Source of the DNA: Terriglobia bacterium
GTDB taxonomy: Bacteria > Acidobacteriota > Terriglobia > Terriglobales > Acidobacteriaceae
Length of the DNA stretch: 64,000 nucleotides
Assembly (NCBI GenBank): GCA_020073015.1
Contig: JAIQFZ010000012.1
Coordinates: 1-64,000 of the forward strand
Direction: 5' to 3'
Every line of letters starts with the position of its first letter. Positions within the stretch are counted from its first letter, which is position 1. Below the pieces are notes generated by a model. That model saw only the letters and a list, made by a program, of their open reading frames with translations. It did no database searches and had not been told where the DNA came from. Positions 7,390 through 15,651 of this stretch are shown in pieces. The translations under genes were made by a program, and so were the position numbers.

Positions 7390-10197
7390 CTACTCGCGAC
7401 TGAGCAGATTCACAAACAACCGCACCGCCCCCGGCACGCCTGCAGGCAACTGCCGGAAGAACGCATATCCCGTGTAGATATAGGTCCCCTTGCCGTAGTG
7501 TGCTACCAGTAGTCCGCCCTTCTGTTCGCCTTCGCCCGGATCATGCGATTCCAGCAGCGGCGTGAAGTTCGCATCCCACTGCGACATGAAATACAATCCA
7601 CGCTCCTGCACCCAACCGTCAAAATCTTTTTGCGTGATCTCGTTCGGAGAATGAAAAATCGCGTTCGCCGGTTCCAGAATCTTCACCGGCGCATCCTCCA
7701 CCGAAACCCGTGCCCGGCTCAGCGTGGCCGGATACGGTGTGAACTTCCCGGCATTAAAGTCTCCGGCCGAGGCCGTGTACCCGAGTGTGTTGTACTGCAC
7801 GACCAGGCGGCCGCCTGCCTGCACGTACTCAAGCAGCCGCTTGTTGTTCGCGATCACATCCTTCTGAGTGTCGTAGGCGCGAATCCCCAATACGAGTGTC
7901 TGATACTTGCTAAGATCCTCGGTCGTTAGCTTCTCCGCCGGAATCAGCGTTGCATCTATCCCGATCTGCTGCAGAACCGTGGGTATCTCATCGCCAGCAC
8001 CCATGATGTAGCCAACCTTCAGGTCTTTGGGAACCTTCACGTCGACGATCGAGACACGCTGTTCGGCTGGTTGGTAGTAGTAGAAGGTCCCCAAATCCTC
8101 GCGCGTAACGACCGAATAACCTTCGGCATAATTCGTGTGTCCGCTCTTCAGCGTAGCGCGGATGCTCTGCCGACCTTCGGTTCTTTCAGCGGCAGTCACT
8201 TTAAACTCGGAGTCTTGCTTCTCGCCGCGGGCATGGAATTGCATGAGCACCGCCGGCGGCTCTGCCCGCCAGTTCGCCGGAACTTCCGCTCGCACGATTC
8301 CTTCATCCTTCCCGGGGTCACCTTCCCGGTGTGTGGCTTGCAAATCCGCCGGGTCCAGATTGCTCGACACCGCCACTTTCACCGCAGGAGTCGGACCATC
8401 CACCATGGGAATCACCTGCTCGCTGGGATCCAGCATGACGGAAAAAGCGGTCGCCACCGCCAGGGGTCGTTCTGAAAGCTCCCCAGACGCATTCTTATTA
8501 CGTACCATGCAAATGGCATGCACCCGTACTTCGCTCAAGTCGCCAATGGCCGCGACCGGAGGCGGCGGAAAGGGGAATCCCTGATCATTCGCCTCGTCGA
8601 CAATATTCAGTGCATCGCGTTCAGGATCGTCTCGGTGCCAGTAGGGCCGCGTGATCTGCGCCTTCGCGGGAACCTGAACCCGGAAACGTACTGTCAGTTC
8701 TTTGCGTGATTGTTCTCTCTTCAATTCCTCGGACTTCCATCCCTTCGGCAGCTGAAGATGGATGTTGGCGTGTTTGTAGAACACTCGTCCCACCGAGAGT
8801 GTTGCCGTCACTTCGAACGATTGTCCTGGGACGGCCATAAATGCCTCGTCAGGAGCTGCACCTACAGGAGTATCGACCACAGCACTAAGTTTTGCTCCCG
8901 CCACCAGCACACGCGCCTGTTCGATCTCAGACAGCAGGCTGTTTAGTCTAAAAATCATCTCCCACTGCCCCGGCGAGGGATGTCCAGCCACGAGTGTCAA
9001 ATTGCCGACCAGGCCCTGCGCGGCAGCCAGAGCTGCATCCGCCGCCGCGGCATCTGTTCCCGCCCGCTCCGCTGCGTTAATCTTCCCCTGAATCTCCTCC
9101 AGCTTCCCTCGCAGCCACGGAGCATCCGGCACCAGGGCCGCCAGTCCTGGCACCGTCGTGTCCATCCCGTCAAAGAAGTCCCTCTCGTGTCCATCCTTAT
9201 CCTTCGGCGAGTCCAGCACCGAATCCACAAGTTTGTAGTGGGTGAAGCGGTCGCCCGGTTCCACCGTCCAACTGCCCGATCCCTGCGAGAGTTGGTGGCG
9301 CAGTCCCTTCATCGCAAACTGGATGTACGACGTTCCCAGCACCGCGTCATTCACACCCGTGTTCAGCCGAATCGTGTAGTTCGCAGCATCACAAGTGTTC
9401 GAGAAGAAGCCACATACATTTCCGACGTACAGTTTTTTTGGCTGCCACGGCTGCAATCCTTCCGCAATCTGCTCAGGAAACCGCTTCGGATCGCCCGCCG
9501 CGCGAAACGCTTCCTTCGTCAGCATCGCCGACGCCTGATGATGCCCGTGCCCGTCGCGCTCCGTCCCGGAGAAACGCGCTATCAGCACGTCCGGGTGAAA
9601 TGTCCGAATCACTCGCACCATATCCGCCAGTGCGATGTCGTGCCCGTGCCACTTCTGAAACGTTTCTTCGGAAGTCTTCGAGTATCCAAAATCCGCCACC
9701 CGCGAAAACCGCTGCTCAACCCCGTAATACCGATCCGACGCCAGCAGCTCCAAGGTCCGCAACACGCCGAGCACGTCAAACAAGTTGCTGCCCAGCTTGT
9801 TCTGCCCGCCCTCGCCGCGCGTCAGCGTCATCAGCACGGTCGAGACGCCCTTCCCGCGCGATTCGAGGGTCAGCATGCCGCCGTCCTCGTCATCCGGATG
9901 CGCGGTGACCTGCATCAGCCGCCCCGTCGTTTGCAACCGCCGGAGCATCAGCTTCAGCCCCGCGGCGCCCGTCTCCTGCGGAAGGGGCGCATAGTAAGGA
10001 TCGCCCGCCGGTGTCTGGGCCGTTTCGGCCGCCGCAACACTTGCAGTCGAAACTGCGAGCGCCCATGCCAGAGCTATGGCCGTAGCGCCACGCAGCGCTC
10101 CGGCCGCGGCTTGTCTGCTGGTCACAGAATGACTCTTAAACATTGTGAGAATCGCGGACATGAACATGTGATGGAGTTTGCCTGGGGAAAGGAGCAA
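7390..10197 (-). CDS. Large secreted PIG-L (LmbE-like) deacetylase with C-terminal glutamine-amidotransferase-like fold
   Basis: Up to 935 residues. The track start is a TTG preceded by an AAGGGA sequence; ATG codons at residues 11, 13 and 19 are alternatives, and MFKSHSVTS... begins a plausible signal region ending near SVAAAETA. Around residue 95 is AHPDDEDGG, the zinc-binding AHPDDE motif of PIG-L N-acetylglucosaminyl deacetylases; GTERDGHGHHQAS supplies the later His ligand. The middle (about 400-700) looks like beta-sandwich domains. The C-terminus (VGYIMGAGDEIPTVLQQIG...YVQAGGRLVVQYN) resembles a class-I glutamine amidotransferase/ThuA-like fold. Likely acts on N-acetylated sugars outside the cytoplasm; the exact substrate is unknown. 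No neighbouring gene shares an obvious pathway. Confidence 0.85.
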   Translation of the reverse strand: MLLSPGKLHHMFMSAILTMFKSHSVTSRQAAAGALRGATAIALAWALAVSTASVAAAETAQTPAGDPYYAPLPQETGAAGLKLMLRRLQTTGRLMQVTAHPDDEDGGMLTLESRGKGVSTVLMTLTRGEGGQNKLGSNLFDVLGVLRTLELLASDRYYGVEQRFSRVADFGYSKTSEETFQKWHGHDIALADMVRVIRTFHPDVLIARFSGTERDGHGHHQASAMLTKEAFRAAGDPKRFPEQIAEGLQPWQPKKLYVGNVCGFFSNTCDAANYTIRLNTGVNDAVLGTSYIQFAMKGLRHQLSQGSGSWTVEPGDRFTHYKLVDSVLDSPKDKDGHERDFFDGMDTTVPGLAALVPDAPWLRGKLEEIQGKINAAERAGTDAAAADAALAAAQGLVGNLTLVAGHPSPGQWEMIFRLNSLLSEIEQARVLVAGAKLSAVVDTPVGAAPDEAFMAVPGQSFEVTATLSVGRVFYKHANIHLQLPKGWKSEELKREQSRKELTVRFRVQVPAKAQITRPYWHRDDPERDALNIVDEANDQGFPFPPPPVAAIGDLSEVRVHAICMVRNKNASGELSERPLAVATAFSVMLDPSEQVIPMVDGPTPAVKVAVSSNLDPADLQATHREGDPGKDEGIVRAEVPANWRAEPPAVLMQFHARGEKQDSEFKVTAAERTEGRQSIRATLKSGHTNYAEGYSVVTREDLGTFYYYQPAEQRVSIVDVKVPKDLKVGYIMGAGDEIPTVLQQIGIDATLIPAEKLTTEDLSKYQTLVLGIRAYDTQKDVIANNKRLLEYVQAGGRLVVQYNTLGYTASAGDFNAGKFTPYPATLSRARVSVEDAPVKILEPANAIFHSPNEITQKDFDGWVQERGLYFMSQWDANFTPLLESHDPGEGEQKGGLLVAHYGKGTYIYTGYAFFRQLPAGVPGAVRLFVNLLSRE

Positions 10198-10299
10198 GTA
10201 TATTCCCTTACGCGCAATGGTGTGAGCGCCACTATCTTCAACTGAATTCCCGTCTCTTTCGTGAGCAACAAATCAAGTCCCGGCCAATGAATCCAGCCC

Positions 10300-12717
10300 T
10301 CAGTGATCAGCCGCCGCCAAGAACTTCTTCTGGCACGCTTCCGCTGCCGTCAGTATTTTCCGGAACTCCGGATCCGTTTGCACCCCCGAAAGCAGCGGAT
10401 CCGCCTGCAGCGCCTGGTACGCGCAATATTTCTCGTCCACCGCCTTTGCCAGGAATTTGTAGGCAAGCTCCTTCTCGCCGCAGGCCGCCAGCAATGCTCC
10501 CTGATAGTACTTCAGCTCCGAATCCGTTTCCGGCAATAAATCGATCTGCGCCAACTCCGCCAGCCGGTGAACTTCCGTCGCCGGGGCCTTGTTCAGGCAC
10601 GCCTGCAGGAAATCTCGCATCCAGATTAGATTCGCGGTCATTCTCAGGGTGGCCTGCCGCGCCTCTCCCATCCTGCCCTCGCGCATCAGCACCGACACCA
10701 TGACCGAGTTCGACCACTCCGACCCCGCATCCTTATTCAGATACTGCTTGGCCCACGACATTTTGCCTGCTTCAAAAAATGCGAACGAACACGAGCGCCA
10801 GTTGTAGTTCCCCGGATCAATGGCCGCCGCGGCATCGCATTCCTTTTGCGCTTCCTGCAGCAACCCCGCGTACCGCAGCACGTAGGCCAGCGAGTAGTGT
10901 GCGAACGCATTGTCCGGACGCCGTTTTACCAGCTCCCGCGCGTCGGCATACGCCTTGTCGAGGTTGCCGGCCTCCACCTCGTTGGCGGCCAGGAAGCCGG
11001 CGGCGCTCGCCCGGCCCGGTTCCAGGCTCAGCGCGCGCTGGTAGGCCGCATTCGAGTGTTGGTAGCCCGACGCACCCCCTCCCGAATAGATCGCGTCGAA
11101 GTAATACCGCCGCCCCAGCGCCTCCCAGGCCGGCGCATAATTCGGGTCGAGCCCCACCGACCGTTCCAACATGGCGATCGCTTCCTTGTTCGCGGCGCCA
11201 TCGTGCGGAATCGAAGCTGTGCGCAGGTACAGGTCATAGCCAGTGCTGTTGGCGGGCGCGCTGCAAGCTTCCAGCGCCCTGCTCTCCACGCCCAGCGCCG
11301 GCAGCAGTTCCTCACGAACTTTCTTGGCCATCTGGTTCTGCAGGGCGATCAGATTTTCCGCGGGCGCAGTCAGCGTTCCCGTCCACATCAGCCGGTTATC
11401 CTTCACCTGCACCGCTTCCAGTGTGACCGTCACCATTTTGTCTTGCCGCAAGAAGTGCCCCGCCACCACCGTGCCCACGCGCAATTCGCGCCCGATCTTC
11501 CCCGGGTCGGCCTCGCCATTGCTGTACTTCCGGGTCGATGCCGAGGGCCGGATCTCCAGCGTTCGCGCATAGGTCAGCGCATTGGCAATTTCGTCGGCCA
11601 GCGCAAAGCGCAGAAACTCGTTCTCCGAATCGTTCTTGATGTTCTCGAGCGGCAACACCGCGATCGTGTGGTTGCTCGCCTGCACCGTCCCGCCCGGAAT
11701 CCGGTGCTTGAACCACCACGCCCCAACCGACACCAGCACCGTCACCAGCACCGCCGCTAATCCGAGGATGACCCAATTCAGCTTCGGGTTCGCGGTCTGA
11801 AACGTGCGCGTGCCCACGCGCAGCGGCATCGCCGAATGCATCCCGGTCCGCACATGTCCCGACTCCGCTTCCTTCTTCAGCCGCTGCAGATCCTCTTTCA
11901 TTTCGGAAGCGTTCTGGTAGCGCTGGTCGCGGTCCTTCTCCATCGCCCTCCCGATGATGTCGCCGAGTGCGGTCGGAAGCTCCCGGTTCAGGGAGAGGGG
12001 TGAAGGGGGCTTGGTATGGATCACCGCATGCAGCGTCGTCACCACATTCGATCCGGTGAAGGGCTTCTTGCCCGTGCCCATTTCGTACAGCACTACGCCG
12101 AACGAAAAGATATCGCTGCGCACATCCAGGTCTTCCGAGCGCGCCTGTTCCGGCGACATGTACACCGCGGTTCCCGGAATCACTCCCACCTGCGTGAGCG
12201 ACTCCTCGAGCGACGAATCCGTGCTGGTGCCGGCTTTGTCTTTCGCCAGCTTCGCCAGCCCGAAATCAAGAATCTTCACCTGCCCGCCCGGCGTCAGAAA
12301 AATATTGGCCGGCTTGATGTCGCGATGCACGATCCCCTTGGCATGCGAAGCCGAGAGCGCGTCCGCGACCTGCACCGCGATATCCAGCAGTTGCTCGATG
12401 TCCATCGCCTGGCCGTGGATGCGCTGTTTCAGGCTCTCGCCTTCCAGCTTCTCCATGACGATGAAGGGCTGCCCGTTGTTGTCCTGGATGTCGTGAATCG
12501 TGCAGATGTTGGGATGGTTGAGCAGCGACGCGGCCCGTGCCTCGCGCGAAAAACGCTCCAGCGATTTTGCATCGCCCGCGAGATGTTCCGGGATGAACTT
12601 CAGGGCAACGTGCCGGCCCAGCCGCGTGTCCTCGGCCTCATAAACCACGCCCATCCCACCCCCACCCAGCTTCGACAGGATGTGGTAATGCAATACCGTC
12701 TGCCCAATCAAGTCCAT
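10300..12717 (-). CDS. Receptor-like Ser/Thr protein kinase with TPR tail (paralogue 1)
   Basis: 805 residues from ATG 12717 ([14 protein letters not shown]); the TTG/GTG extension in the track is unlikely because the paralogue begins at the same point. Kinase domain about 1-270: [14 protein letters not shown] (glycine loop), VALKF (ATP-binding Lys), [12 protein letters not shown] (catalytic loop), DFGLAKL, and [12 protein letters not shown] single transmembrane helix follows ([22 protein letters not shown]). The extracytoplasmic part starts with a FlgO/TolB-N-like domain ([12 protein letters not shown]...) and continues with TPR-like helices ([20 protein letters not shown]). Probably senses an envelope signal and phosphorylates cytoplasmic targets. 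A close paralogue lies directly upstream. Confidence 0.9.
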   Translation of the reverse strand: MDLIGQTVLHYHILSKLGGGGMGVVYEAEDTRLGRHVALKFIPEHLAGDAKSLERFSREARAASLLNHPNICTIHDIQDNNGQPFIVMEKLEGESLKQRIHGQAMDIEQLLDIAVQVADALSASHAKGIVHRDIKPANIFLTPGGQVKILDFGLAKLAKDKAGTSTDSSLEESLTQVGVIPGTAVYMSPEQARSEDLDVRSDIFSFGVVLYEMGTGKKPFTGSNVVTTLHAVIHTKPPSPLSLNRELPTALGDIIGRAMEKDRDQRYQNASEMKEDLQRLKKEAESGHVRTGMHSAMPLRVGTRTFQTANPKLNWVILGLAAVLVTVLVSVGAWWFKHRIPGGTVQASNHTIAVLPLENIKNDSENEFLRFALADEIANALTYARTLEIRPSASTRKYSNGEADPGKIGRELRVGTVVAGHFLRQDKMVTVTLEAVQVKDNRLMWTGTLTAPAENLIALQNQMAKKVREELLPALGVESRALEACSAPANSTGYDLYLRTASIPHDGAANKEAIAMLERSVGLDPNYAPAWEALGRRYYFDAIYSGGGASGYQHSNAAYQRALSLEPGRASAAGFLAANEVEAGNLDKAYADARELVKRRPDNAFAHYSLAYVLRYAGLLQEAQKECDAAAAIDPGNYNWRSCSFAFFEAGKMSWAKQYLNKDAGSEWSNSVMVSVLMREGRMGEARQATLRMTANLIWMRDFLQACLNKAPATEVHRLAELAQIDLLPETDSELKYYQGALLAACGEKELAYKFLAKAVDEKYCAYQALQADPLLSGVQTDPEFRKILTAAEACQKKFLAAADH

Positions 12718-12776
12718 GGTGTGTGGCGGCCGCCCTCGCCCGCGTAGCAAGAAGACCCGTGCGGGGGAAGCGTAAA

Positions 12777-12804
12777 TGTTAGGCTGTCAGCACTTTCGGG
12801 TCAA
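12777..12804 (-). promoter_or_regulatory. Promoter of kinase 1 (TTGACC-N16-TAACAT)
   Basis: On the minus strand TTGACC (12799-12804) is followed after 16 bp by TAACAT (12777-12782), about 60 bp before the start codon. The same two hexamers, with an 18-bp spacer, precede kinase 2. This is a sigma70-type match by eye. Confidence 0.55.
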
Positions 12805-13026
12805 ATGCAGCCATTCGCAGCAACATGCGGGCGCCTCCGCGCGCATTGTGAGAAGTGTTCCACGTGGAACATTATACTAACCATAATGTACGTATGTCAC
12901 TATACCTACAGGGAGTTCTACGTAGAAGACGCACAACGAGTTATGGCCTCCCGGCGAGTACTTCCCTTTGCGATGTGCAGTTGTGACGCTGACCGTACGC
13001 GGGCAGGAATGCCCGCGCCACACTTG
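12805..13026. other. Gap between the two kinase genes: AT-rich patch with palindromes and no gene
   Basis: Together with 12718-12804 this makes a 309-bp gap. It holds the parS-like palindrome at 12856-12871, a second palindrome TTCTACGTAGAA at 12916-12927, a short AT-rich stretch between them (about 12871-12910), and a GCGGGCAggaatGCCCGC hairpin near 13000-13016. The plus-strand ORF 12805-13695 that starts here is a shadow of kinase 2. Confidence 0.5.
12856..12871. promoter_or_regulatory. Candidate parS centromere site (16-bp palindrome)
   Basis: TGTTCCACGTGGAACA is a perfect 16-bp palindrome. It differs from the widely conserved ParB-binding consensus TGTTTCACGTGAAACA only at the symmetric positions 5 and 12, and several bacteria use C/G there. 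It is intergenic, as many parS sites are. If real, this window is in the origin-proximal part of the chromosome. No parA or parB gene is in view. Confidence 0.65.
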
Positions 13027-15441
13027 CTACGGGGTGGTGGAGGCCGCCGAGAGCATGGCCGCCTGGCATGCACTGGCCGCCGTCAGCACCTCGCTGAAGG
13101 CCGGGCGGGCACGCAGTTTGGCGAGCAGTGGGTCGTTGAGCAGATTGGAGTGGGCGCAATAGTTCTGCTGGACGGCGCTGCGCAACATGTGGAGCGCCGC
13201 CTGATCTTTGCCCGCATAGCCCAGCAACGCTCCCTGGTAGTACCAGAGCTCCGGGTCGGGATCGCTGGGCTGCGTGGTCTCGGCCTCCTGCGCGATGTGG
13301 TCCAACTCCGAGGAGGGCCGCAGCTGGAGGATACCTTCCCACAGAGTGCGGTGATAGCGAGGGTTCGACGGCATGTGCTTCACCGCCTCGCGCGCTTCCG
13401 CAACTTTGCCCTCGCGCAGAAGAATCGAGGGCAGAACATAGGCCGCCCACTCCGAGCCTGCATCCAGCCGGACATAGTCGAGGGCCCGCTGGGTCTTGCC
13501 CTGTTCCATGAAGGCCCAGGCGCAGGAGCGGAAGGTGTAATTCTGCGGGTCCAGGGCCAGCGCGGTATCGCATTCGTTCGCCGAGCGCTCCAGCATCCCG
13601 GCATAGCGGAGCACATACCCCATGACGAAATGGGCCCGGGCACTTTCCGGACGCCGCTTCACAAGCTCTTGCGCCGCTTGATAGGCCTTGCCTAGTTCCC
13701 CGCGTTCGACGCGGTTGGTGATCAGTTGTCCGGCGGCGTCGATTCGGTTGGGATCGAGTGCCAGCGCCCGTTCGCAAGCCTTGTTGGAACGCTGGAACAT
13801 CGGTTCTCCGCCGTCCGAGTACTCCGCATCGTAGTGGGTTCGCACGCCCAGCTGCTCCCACGCGGGTGCGTAGTTCGGGTCCATTCCCACGACGTGCTCC
13901 AGCACTGCGATGGCGTCCTTGTTCGGCTGCGGATCATGCGGCAGGGCGAGGCTATGCAGGTAGAGATCGTAGGCCTCCGGGTCCTTAGGCCGCGTTCCGG
14001 TATCGAGGAACCCTCCGGCCGCGCCGAGGGCGGGGAGCAATTCCTGGCGCATTTTGGTCGCGATTTGGGTCTGCACGGCGATCAGATCCTGGGCGGGTGC
14101 GGTGACGTTGGCTTGCCACAACAGGCGATTGCTGTCCACCTGAATGGCTTCCAGGGTAATCAGCAAACCGTCTCCCTGCTTCAGGAAGTGCCCGGTCAAG
14201 ACGTTGGCGACGCGCACTTCCCGGCCCACGGCCTGCGGATCGACGTCGTTCCCAACATACTTCCGGGTAAGGGACGAGGGGCGGACGTCGAGCGTGCGGG
14301 TGTAGGTGAGCACGTTGGCAATTTCATCGGCGAGGGCGAAGCGCAGAAATTCCACGCTGATGTCGCCGTTCATGTTCTGCAGCGGCAGCACGGCCACGGT
14401 GTTCTTCGGCGCGCCTGCGCCCATCCCCGGACGGTGCTTGAACCACCAGGCTCCCACCGGTACCAGCAGCGTGACCAGCAACAAGATGATCCCCAACAGG
14501 ATGTAGGTCTGCTTTTTGCTCGCGGTCTGGAAGGTGGTCGTGGCGAGGCGGTAGGGCAGGACAGGGCGCTTCGCGCCGGTCTTGGTTAATCCCGACTCCG
14601 TTTCCTTTTTCAGCGACTGCAGATCGCCCCGGAGCGCGATGGCGTTGGGGTAGCGGTTGCCCCTGTTCTTCTCCATTGCGCGCCCGATGATGCCCTCCAG
14701 ATCCGGTGGAAGAGAGGGGTTCAGTTGGCGCGGCGACACCGGCTTCTGGTTCAGGACTGAATCGAGCGTGGTCACCACGTTGGCGCCCGAAAAAGGTTTC
14801 TTGCCGGTCGACATTTCGTAGAGCACCACGCCCAGCGAGAACAGGTCGCTGCGCGGATCGAGTTCTTCGCCGCGCGCCTGCTCGGGAGACATGTACACGG
14901 CCGTGCCCGGGATCACGCCAATGGCGGTCAGCGAGTCCTCCACCGGCGTCTCGTCGCTGGTGCCGAGCGCGCGCGACAGCTTGGCCAGTCCAAAGTCGAG
15001 GATCTTCGCCTGTCCGGTGGGAGTGATGAAAATGTTGGCTGGCTTGATGTCGCGATGAATGATTCCCTTGGCATGCGACGCGGCCAGCGCGTCCGCTACC
15101 TGGATCCCGATGTCGAGCAGTTCATCCACCGCGATCGCTTGCCCCCGGATGCGCTCCTTCAGGCTCGTCCCCTCCAGCTTTTCCATGACGATGAAGGGGT
15201 GCCCATCCATGTCCTGAATATCGTGGATGGTGCAGATGTTGGGATGGTTCAGCTGGGAGGCGGCGCGCGCCTCGCGGACAAAGCGGTCCAGGGACTTGGC
15301 GTCTTTCGCCAGGTTCTCGGGGATGAACTTCAGAGCGACGTGGCGGCCCAGGCGCGTGTCCTGCGCCTCGTACACTACCCCCATGCCACCCCCACCGAGC
15401 TTGCCCAGAATGTGATAGTGGGAAACTGTCTGGCCGATCAT
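13027..15441 (-). CDS. Receptor-like Ser/Thr protein kinase with TPR tail (paralogue 2)
   Basis: 804 residues from ATG 15441 (MIGQTVSHYHIL), aligned with the start of paralogue 1; the track extension to 15549 contains an unlikely Cys-rich leader and would cross the promoter. Kinase motifs: [49 protein letters not shown]. One transmembrane helix (YILLGIILLLVTLLVPVGAWW) separates it from a FlgO/TolB-N-like domain (VAVLPLQNMNGDISVEFLRFAL) and TPR-like repeats. Length and layout match the neighbour almost residue for residue, so this is a tandem duplication that has diverged, most strongly in the sensor half. Likely a membrane signalling kinase; the signal is unknown. Confidence 0.9.
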   Translation of the reverse strand: MIGQTVSHYHILGKLGGGGMGVVYEAQDTRLGRHVALKFIPENLAKDAKSLDRFVREARAASQLNHPNICTIHDIQDMDGHPFIVMEKLEGTSLKERIRGQAIAVDELLDIGIQVADALAASHAKGIIHRDIKPANIFITPTGQAKILDFGLAKLSRALGTSDETPVEDSLTAIGVIPGTAVYMSPEQARGEELDPRSDLFSLGVVLYEMSTGKKPFSGANVVTTLDSVLNQKPVSPRQLNPSLPPDLEGIIGRAMEKNRGNRYPNAIALRGDLQSLKKETESGLTKTGAKRPVLPYRLATTTFQTASKKQTYILLGIILLLVTLLVPVGAWWFKHRPGMGAGAPKNTVAVLPLQNMNGDISVEFLRFALADEIANVLTYTRTLDVRPSSLTRKYVGNDVDPQAVGREVRVANVLTGHFLKQGDGLLITLEAIQVDSNRLLWQANVTAPAQDLIAVQTQIATKMRQELLPALGAAGGFLDTGTRPKDPEAYDLYLHSLALPHDPQPNKDAIAVLEHVVGMDPNYAPAWEQLGVRTHYDAEYSDGGEPMFQRSNKACERALALDPNRIDAAGQLITNRVERGELGKAYQAAQELVKRRPESARAHFVMGYVLRYAGMLERSANECDTALALDPQNYTFRSCAWAFMEQGKTQRALDYVRLDAGSEWAAYVLPSILLREGKVAEAREAVKHMPSNPRYHRTLWEGILQLRPSSELDHIAQEAETTQPSDPDPELWYYQGALLGYAGKDQAALHMLRSAVQQNYCAHSNLLNDPLLAKLRARPAFSEVLTAASACQAAMLSAASTTP

Positions 15442-15470
15442 CCGTGGGGCCTCGGACCCTCGCGGCGCTA

Positions 15471-15500
15471 ATGTTAGGCCGTGCGCGGAGGCTGGGTCAA
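15471..15500 (-). promoter_or_regulatory. Promoter of kinase 2 (TTGACC-N18-TAACAT)
   Basis: On the minus strand TTGACC (15495-15500) and TAACAT (15471-15476) lie 18 bp apart, about 30 bp before the ATG. The same hexamers precede kinase 1, so the promoter was probably duplicated with the gene. Confidence 0.5.
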
Positions 15501-15600
15501 CCGCAAAGGGGGGCGCGGCACAACAATGCATGTCATGGACTGGACACAAAGGAGTGGAGCAGACTCGGTTGGTTTGGGGCAGAGGTCAGCCAGCCCTCAG

Positions 15601-15630
15601 AAAAAAAAGGAGGGAGCAGATGCCCCCTCC
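15601..15630 (-). terminator. Rho-independent terminator after the Oar-like gene
   Basis: Read on the minus strand, a GC-rich stem (GGAGGGGGCA / TGCTCCCTCC, with a short loop) is followed by eight T residues. It sits about 20 bp after the stop codon of the TonB/Oar-like gene and before the kinase 2 promoter, so it separates the two units. Confidence 0.85.
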
Positions 15631-15651
15631 CGAACAAAAGAATCAACCAAA

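Noticed and set aside
8980-10245. 421-residue plus-strand ORF
   Set aside because: Antisense shadow of the PIG-L gene; rich in Arg, His and Gln with no recognisable motif.
12805-13695. 296-residue plus-strand ORF beginning in the kinase gap
   Set aside because: Mostly antisense to kinase 2; only its first ~220 bases are intergenic and they contain the parS-like site.
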